DNA of 64,000 nucleotides, from NCBI GenBank assembly GCA_027704905.1, contig JANIIK010000536.1:28501-92500 (forward strand). Reading direction: 5' to 3'. Position numbers and translations under genes: made by a program. This stretch comes from Muraenolepis orangiensis (Eukaryota; Chordata; Actinopteri; Gadiformes; Muraenolepididae). Of the stretch, positions 50,475-64,000 are shown piece by piece. The number at the start of each line of letters is the position of its first letter. Position 1 is the stretch's first letter. The notes beneath the pieces are model-generated. The model had not been told where the DNA came from. It did not search any database and saw only the letters and a program-made list of their open reading frames with translations.

Positions 50475-52130
50475 GTATCTAGTGGTATTGTAGACTAGGT
50501 ATCTACTAGATACTTAGTCAACAATACCACTAGATACCATCTAGTGGTATTGTAGACTAGGTATCTACTAGATACTTAGTCAACAATACCACTAGATACC
50601 ATCTAGTGGTATTGTAGACTAGGTATCTAGTGGTATACTAGACTAGGTATCTAGTGGTATGGTAGACTAGTTATATATTGGTATTGTAGACTATGTATCT
50701 AGTGGTTAACTAGACTAGGTATCTAGTGGTTAACTAGACTAGGTATCTAGTGGTAAACTAGACTAGCTATCTTGTGGTATAGTAGACAAGCTATCTTGTG
50801 GTATAGTAGACAAGCTATCTTGTGGTATTGTAGACTAGGTATCTATTGGTAAACTAGACTAGGTATCTTGTGGTATAGCAGACTAGGTATCTTGTGGTAT
50901 AGTAGACTAGGTATCTAGTGGTAAACTAGACTAGGTATCTATTGGTATAGTATACTAGGTATCTAGTGGTACATTAGACTAGGTATCTATTGGAATTGTA
51001 GACTAGGTATCTAGTGGTAAACTAGACAAGGTATCTAGTGGTAAACTAGACTAGGTATCTAGTGGTAAACTAGACTAGGTATCTAGTGGTATAGTAGACT
51101 AGGTATCTAGTAGTATAGCAGACTAGGTATCTAGTAGTATAGTAGACTAGGTATCTAGTGGTATAGTAGACTATGTATCTAGTGGTATAGTAGACTAGGT
51201 ATCTAGTGGTATAGTAGACTAGGTATCTAGTGTTGTAGTAGACTAGGTATCTAGTGTTGTAGTAGACTAGGTATCTAGTGTTGTATTAGACTAGACATCT
51301 AGTGTTGTATTAGACTAGGTATCTAGTGTAGTAGACTAGGTATCTAGTGTTGTATTAGACTAGGTATCTAGTGTTGTAGTAGACTAGGTATCTAGTGTAA
51401 TAGACTAGGTATCTAGTGGTGTAGTAGACTAGGTATCTAGTGGTGTAGTAGACTAGGTATCGAGTGTTGTAGTATACTAGGTATCTAGTGCTGTATTGGA
51501 CTAGGTATCTAGTGCTGTATTGGAATAGGTATCTAGTGTTGTATTGGACTAGGTATCTAGTGTTGTAGTAGACTAGGTATCTAGTGTTGTAGTAGACTAG
51601 GTATCTAGTGTTGTATTAGACTAGACATCTAGTGTTGTATTAGACTAGACATCTAGTGTTGTATTAGACTAGGTATCTAGTGTAGTAGACTAGGTATCTA
51701 GTGTTGTATTAGACTAGGTATCTAGTGTTGTAGTAGACTAGGTATCTAGTGTTGTAGTAGACTAGGTATCTAGTGGTGTAGTAGACTAGGTATCTAGTGG
51801 TGTAGTAGACTAGGTATCTAGTGGTGTAGTAGACTAGGTATCGAGTGTTGTAGTATACTAGGTATCTAGTGTTGTATTGGACTAGGTATCTAGTGCTGTA
51901 TTGGACTAGGTATCTAGTGCTGTATTGGACTAGGTATCTAGTGTTGTAGTAGACTAGGTATCTAGTGTTGTAGTAGACTAGGTATCTAGTGTTGTAGTAG
52001 ACTAGGTATCTAGTGTTGTATTGGACTCGGTATCTACTGGTGTAGTATACTAGGTATCTAGCGGTATAGGTATCCAGGGATCTAGTAAAGGTATCTAGTG
52101 GTAAAGTATACCTGTAGGTATCTAGTGGTA
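50475..52130. repeat. ~24-bp GGTATCTAGTGGTATAGTAG minisatellite
   Basis: About 70 units of 20-24 bp (GACTAGGTATCTAGTGGTAT with variants GTTGTAGTA, GTAAACTA). At 50485-50610 two copies of a near-perfect palindrome occur. Later blocks (51240-51480 and 51590-51850) repeat the same order of variants, so a higher-order duplication is present. Confidence 0.96.
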
Positions 52131-52249
52131 TAGACTTATATATGGTATAGATCTTCTAGCTGGGTAATATTGTGAAGTTGATGCAGAATTTCCAAGTTGA
52201 TGTGGCCCAGACCTAGACTCCCCTATATTAAACCACCAATGGTACAGTC

Positions 52250-53210
52250 CTGTCCCCCCCCCCCCCCCCCCTCCTCATGTGGCCAGACTGGAGACGGGGG
52301 TACCGGCTGACTGCTGGACAAAGCTCCCATAGGGTTTAGGGTTCTCCATCCCTTGGGACAGGACTCGGACTCTCTCTCCTCCCTGGCCTCGCCGCTCAGT
52401 CCAGATGCTGGCTGAGCGCGTGCAGAACAGGTAGGCCTCAGATAGACCAGGTAGACATGTCTCCATGGTAACTAGGGTTGTTTATGTTGTGGAGTCTCAA
52501 GCCAGGGGAGATTTATGATGTGTCATGTCTCATCAGTGTGAGACCCCTTTTGTGTCATCAGTGTCAATATGAGCTGTTGGATGGTTATGCCTATCTATAT
52601 CTATATCTATATCTATATCTATATCTCCTTTTCACAGGTTCTAGCTAATACTGGACTTGAATTTTGAGTTCCTTAACTGTCAACTGTAATGTGTTTTTTT
52701 GCTAAATCTAGTTGGGATGAATTGACTTGAGAGACATGTCAAATGTCGTACTGGTGAATTTACAACCGCGCTACCGTGCTACTACTATAATAAGACTTAA
52801 ATGTGTGTCTAGAAACATTTAATGCCTGCAGAACGCTTATCCAAGCAAAAGCTAAAGCTCTGAATGTGCAAAAGCAGCGAGTGTCCTTTCCAGTCCAAAG
52901 TGCTTCTTGTTCCTCAAGTCTTAGTGCTGTGGGTGCTCTTCTGTGGGTGGACTTCCCCATGTCCCCCCTCACGTCAGACGGTTACATCACAGCCCTGGCT
53001 CCAACTAACCAAGCCTTTTGGAGACTCTCTGAAGGCCTTCCGGCATGCCAGCCTCCCTCTCCTAGGAGCTAGTACGTCCTCCTGGTGCTATTGCTGCTTT
53101 TAGACTAATAGAAGCTGGCGTTTAGCTTAACAGGAATGCTTTGAAATGAGCCGTGGGCCCAGAAGTGGTTGCTTAAGTTCCCTTTTCTGCCACAGTAGAC
53201 ACTCTGTGAT
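52250..53210. other. Intergenic/intronic, no gene recognised
   Basis: Contains a C-run (52254-52271), a (CTATAT)n run (52582-52626) and short non-conserved ORFs. It probably belongs to the wdfy3 5' region. Confidence 0.4.
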
Positions 53211-53219
53211 TCCACCTGA

Positions 53220-53950
53220 GCCTGGTGCAACTCCTCTAGATGTGCTCTGTTTAACTCCTCTAGCTGTTGCCCTGTTTAACTCCTCTAGCTGTTTCCCTGT
53301 TGAACTCTAGTTGTTGCCCTGTTTAACCCCTGTAGCTTTTGTCCTGCTTACTGTGGGAGTAAGCATTCCTATGTACTTGTTACAAATGGCCAATAAAAAT
53401 CTTGTATCTTGTATCTTTGTATCCTGTTTAACTCCTCTAGCTGTTGCCCTGTTTAACTCCTCTAGCTGTTGCCCTGTTTAACTCCTCTAGCTGGTGCCCT
53501 GCTTAACTCCTCTAGCTGTTGCCCTGTTTAACTCCTCTAGCTGTTGCCCTGTTTAACTCCTCTAGCTGGTGCCCTGCTTAACTCCTCTAGCTGTTGCCCT
53601 GTTTAACTCCTCTAGCTGTTGCCCTGTTTAACTCCTCTAGCTGTTGCCCTGTTTAACTCCTCTAGCTGTTGCCCTGTTTAACTCCTCTAGCTGGTGCCCT
53701 GCTTAACTCCTCTAGCTGTTGCCTGTTTAACTCCTCTAGCTGGTGCCCTGCTTAACTCCTCTAGCTGGTGCCCTGCTTAACTCCTCTAGCTGGTGCCCTG
53801 TTTAACTCCTCTAGCTGGTGCCCTGCTTAACTCCTCTAGCTGGTGCCCTGCTTAACTCCTCTAGCTGGTGCCCTGTTTAACCCATGTAGCTTTTGTCCAG
53901 TTTAACTCCTCTAACTGGTGCCCTGTTTAACCCCTGTAGCTTTTGTCCTG
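53220..53950. repeat. 25-bp CTCCTCTAGCTGTTGCCCTG minisatellite
   Basis: About 27 units of 25 bp (CTCCTCTAGCTGTTGCCCTG plus TTTAA; variant GGTGCCCTGCTTAA). It is interrupted at 53345-53415 by a short dispersed-element 3' end (GTACTTGTTACAAATGGCCA, then repeated CTTGTATCTT), a clear insertion. 53950-54300 has degenerate units only. Confidence 0.95.
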
Positions 53951-54450
53951 TTTAACTCCTCTAGCTGTAACTTTGTTCAACTCTCCTTGCTCTAGTTTTG
54001 TTTAACTCTTTTAGCAGTAGCCTCTTCTAAGTTTAGCCTTGTTTCTAGTATCTAGTAGTTCTTGTACTCCTCTAGCTTTAGCCTTCTCTGAACTCCTACC
54101 TTTAGCTTGGTATAAACTCCTCTAGCTTTAGTTTTGTTTACCTTCTTGAGGTTCAGCCTTGTTTAACTTTACCCTTATCCTTGTAATTTAACTACTAATT
54201 GAACTGTAGCCTTATTTAAACTAAGCTTTATTTGTAGCTAAAGAAGTGTAGTCCAATGGCTAGAAGACATGAGTGTGATAGTGGTTACTACAGCTCAGCC
54301 CAGTGGTGTCTCAGTGTCTTAACTATGAACCACAAGGCTCTGCTGATGTCAACCCTTTGAAATCACCCATCAACTGCTTTGGAGAGGTCTGTCTCATTGT
54401 TTCCTCTTCCTCCATCTTGATTCAGGTTAATATGTTTCACAGCACAACAC

Positions 54451-54765
<315 letters not shown>

Positions 54766-54829
54766 TGGATGTAGCCCTGCCAGCCTTACACTGGTAGCCA
54801 AGGAGCAGTTGGGATGTACCATCTGTTCC

Positions 54830-55255
54830 TGCTGGGATGGCGTGATAACGCTGTGATGTCACTGGGATGGCATGATAACGCTGTGATGTCACTGGGATGG
54901 CATGATAACGCTGTGATGTCACTGGGATGGCGTGATAACGCTGTGATGTCACTGGGATGGCGTGATAACGCTGTGATGTCACTGGGATGGCGTGATAACG
55001 CTGTGATGTCACTGGGATGGCGTGATAACGCTGTGATGTCACTGGGATGGCGTGATAACGCTGTGATGTCACTGGGATGGCGTGATAACGCTGTGATGTC
55101 ACTGGGATGGCGTGATAACGCTGTGATGTCACTGGGATGGCGTGATAACGCTGTGATGTCACTGGGATGGCATGATAACGCTGTGATGTCACTGGGATGG
55201 CATGATAACGCTGTGATGTCACTGGGATGGCATGATAACGCTGTGATGTCACTGG
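54830..55255. repeat. 30-bp minisatellite, 14 near-identical units
   Basis: Unit GGGATGGCGTGATAACGCTG plus TGATGTCACT, with only G/A variation at one position (GCGTG/GCATG). Variant units are grouped at both ends, a sign of recent amplification from the middle. 30 is a multiple of 3, so long repetitive ORFs result. It is followed by degenerate copies to about 55410. No spacers, so not CRISPR. Confidence 0.97.
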
Positions 55256-55899
55256 GATGTTGTTATGGCGTTGGGATGTAAGGATGTTGTCATGTCATTG
55301 TGATTTTGGGATGTCGTTGTAATGTTGTTGATGTGTTCCTGTGATGTCGTTGTGTTGGATGTTGTGATGGCGTTGGGATGTTGTCATAGTGTTGGGATGT
55401 TGTGATGTTTTGTAAATCAGGTAACTGGTTGTAGTGTCTAAATGGGGGGTCTCACACTACACCATGTGTCACCAGGGGATATCCCCGACGAGTGCCGCAT
55501 ATCCAAACTATGGTTTGGACACACCAAAACATGCTAGAAGTGACACGACAGCATGTTGCGAAATAAGATGTTTTTGTCTGTAAACATGGACGCCTGAAGG
55601 AAACAAGTGGTGCTAGTTGTTTGCGTGATCATTTATTCAGAAAAAACAAGAATATAAACTTCCTGAAGATATGTTGTAGTTTGTTCTTTGTTGTAGCTTT
55701 GTCTTCTAGTTATTACTTTTGTTTAAAAATGTTTATTGGCTGTAGCTCGTCGGCGCATTCATTCCCTGGTCGCCTCACTCCTCCCATGTGGACTCACCAC
55801 CAGGTCCATTTAGTCTGCCCACATTGATCAGCCTGTTGGGAGGCCAGTTTCTTGTTGGCGTCACACAATCATGTCGTGTGAACTTGGCATAACTAAATA

Positions 55900-56175
55900 G
55901 ATTCAAGATTCAAGATGATTTGTATTTGACATATGCAACAAGTACAATGGAATGCTTACTCCCATTCCCTCCCGCAGTATGAATTTCCTACAATTTAACA
56001 CTATATATATACTAGTTTGCATACTAGTTACTATGTACTATACTTATACTATACAACACTATACTATAACAATACTGTATGCAATATAATGAACAATAAA
56101 GTGACTGATGGATGATATATGTATCATATATATATGTGTTTAATTGTGCAAAAAGCCTTTTAGAGTGCAAGTAGT
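55900..56175 (-). mobile_element. Dispersed element copy, as at 42464
   Basis: AGATTCAAGATTCAAGATGA, GCAACAAGTACAATGGAATG and CTTACTCCCATTCCCTCCCG, with a tail to about 56175. Shorter copies lie at 56547-56625 and 59455-59527. It sits 80 bp before the first wdfy3 coding exon. Confidence 0.6.
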
Positions 56176-56271
56176 GCAAAAATGACTGTAATGTAAAGTA
56201 CTGCAGCAGCTTGTGCTGCTTGAGCTTGAGCTTGTAATGCTTGCCCCCCCCCCAGGACGACGGCCCCCAGG

Positions 56272-63157
<6,886 letters not shown>

Positions 63158-63195
<38 letters not shown>

Positions 63196-63230
63196 AACAC
63201 ACCAACACACACACCAACACACACACACAG
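63158..63230. repeat. (CA)n at the wdfy3 exon 10 donor
   Basis: The donor is CTGAGG|GTACACACAC; a (CA)n with ACCAACAC interruptions starts within it. Nothing coding is seen in the following 63235-63680. Confidence 0.9.
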
Positions 63231-63684
63231 TGTTTTATATTCACTGCCACAACAGCATGATTTACTGTGGCCCTGTCCAAGATGAACAGGAAGTGGGTGT
63301 GTTCTCTACTTCCTGTTTCTAGGGACATTTAAATGTGTTCTTCCCCCTTTCAAAAGGTTATGGTTGAAGACCATTGGCTAACTACAAACCCTACACCACC
63401 ATCATACTACCATAATGCCACCCCAACATCTGTGGTTGATGGAAAACCAAAAATAAACAAACTCTTTTTTCAATAACTGGAACACACCTCCTTATCATCT
63501 CCGCCCTTGAAGGTGGGAGGAGTCTATCTGCCTGCCGTCCTGCCTTTCTGTCTGTTGGCAAGATAACTCTAGTTATATAGATATAGTTGTATAGTTCTGT
63601 AAGGAATTGGCCTTTACTTATGGGCTTAGGAACAGTTTAATCTATTTTGGCGTAGATCTTAATCCCGATCCAGGGGACTACAGT

Positions 63685-64000
63685 ACATGTATAGGCCTTC
63701 ATGCGTCTGTCTGCCTCCTCCTCAGACATGTATAGGCCTTCATGCGTCTGTCTGCTCTCCTCCTCAGACATGTATAGGCCTTCATGCGTCTGTCTGCTCT
63801 CCTCCTCAGACATGTATAGGCCTTCATGCGTCTGTCTGCTCTCCTCCTCAGACATGTATAGGCCTTCATGCGTCTGTCTGCCTCCTCCTCAGACATGTAT
63901 AGGCCTTCATGCGTCTGTCTGCTCTCCTCCTCAGACATGTATAGGCCTTCATGCGTCTGTCTGCTCTCCTCCTCAGACATGTATAGGCCTTCATGCGTCT
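63685..64000. repeat. 42-bp minisatellite at window edge
   Basis: Seven-plus units: ACATGTATAGGCCTTCATGC plus GTCTGTCTGCTCTCCTCCTCAG, with a shorter GCCTCC variant. Each unit ends CTCTCCTCCTCAG|A, a strong 3' splice-site match, so the next wdfy3 exon may lie just outside the window at the array's right end. Confidence 0.95.

Noticed and set aside
54830..55255. CRISPR-like array of 30-bp repeats
   Set aside because: Units are directly adjacent with no unique spacers, and the sequence is vertebrate.

Overview
This window is eukaryotic genomic DNA, almost certainly from a teleost fish. Its coding exons are small, obey GT/AG splicing and sit in repeat-filled introns. The transposon set (L2- and RTE-type LINEs, Ty3/gypsy, hAT, tRNA-derived SINE) is typical of ray-finned fish. 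Tandem-repeat density is extreme: at least 30 minisatellites plus (CA)n, (GA)n and (GT)n runs of 100-310 bp. Gadiform genomes are known for that density, but the species is an inference. No bacterial genes, CRISPR arrays, rRNA or tRNA genes were found. Family assignments come from reading the translations, not from searches.

Five genes could be assembled exon by exon with consistent reading phase. (1) tor2a-like torsin AAA+ ATPase, minus strand, 2381-6095, 5 exons, about 314 aa. (2) sh2d3c-like NSP/SHEP-family adaptor, minus strand, 8191-12377, 8 exons, about 504 aa. It has no SH2 domain and carries an unusual array of YQDP/YQEP motifs. (3) cfap157, ciliary coiled-coil protein, plus strand, 12784-23464, about 9 exons, head to head with gene 2 over a ~400 bp spacer. 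(4) p2rx7, ATP-gated cation channel, minus strand, 25115-37738, 13 exons, about 568 aa, with the P2X7-type ballast tail. (5) wdfy3 (ALFY), plus strand, first ten coding exons at 56272-63160, continuing past the window. Between p2rx7 and wdfy3 lies a CCL19-like CC chemokine gene on the minus strand (39580-42815), with a TATA-like box and an ISRE-like site upstream. tor2a, sh2d3c and cfap157 are also neighbours in human 9q34.11, so this part looks like conserved microsynteny.

Mobile elements: an L2-type LINE plus an inverted, internally permuted second copy inside cfap157 intron 5 (16885-19735); a nearly full-length degenerate RTE-type LINE antisense in p2rx7 intron 1 (33745-36858); an L2-like RT fragment (28425-29470); a non-autonomous hAT element (44024-44598); a 5'-truncated Ty3/gypsy element with its 3' LTR (44660-45946); a second L2-type LINE (46150-48640) split by a 467-bp solo LTR with a 5-bp target duplication; a hAT transposase remnant (48647-48985); two SINE copies; and several LINE 3' tails.

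The most notable pattern is that many minisatellites are built on splice sites. The array starts at an exon's donor, or ends at its acceptor, and each unit repeats the splice-site sequence. I count this at about nine exon boundaries in four genes. A second notable feature is the Cas-like pYxxP repeat tract in the SH2-less NSP-family protein.
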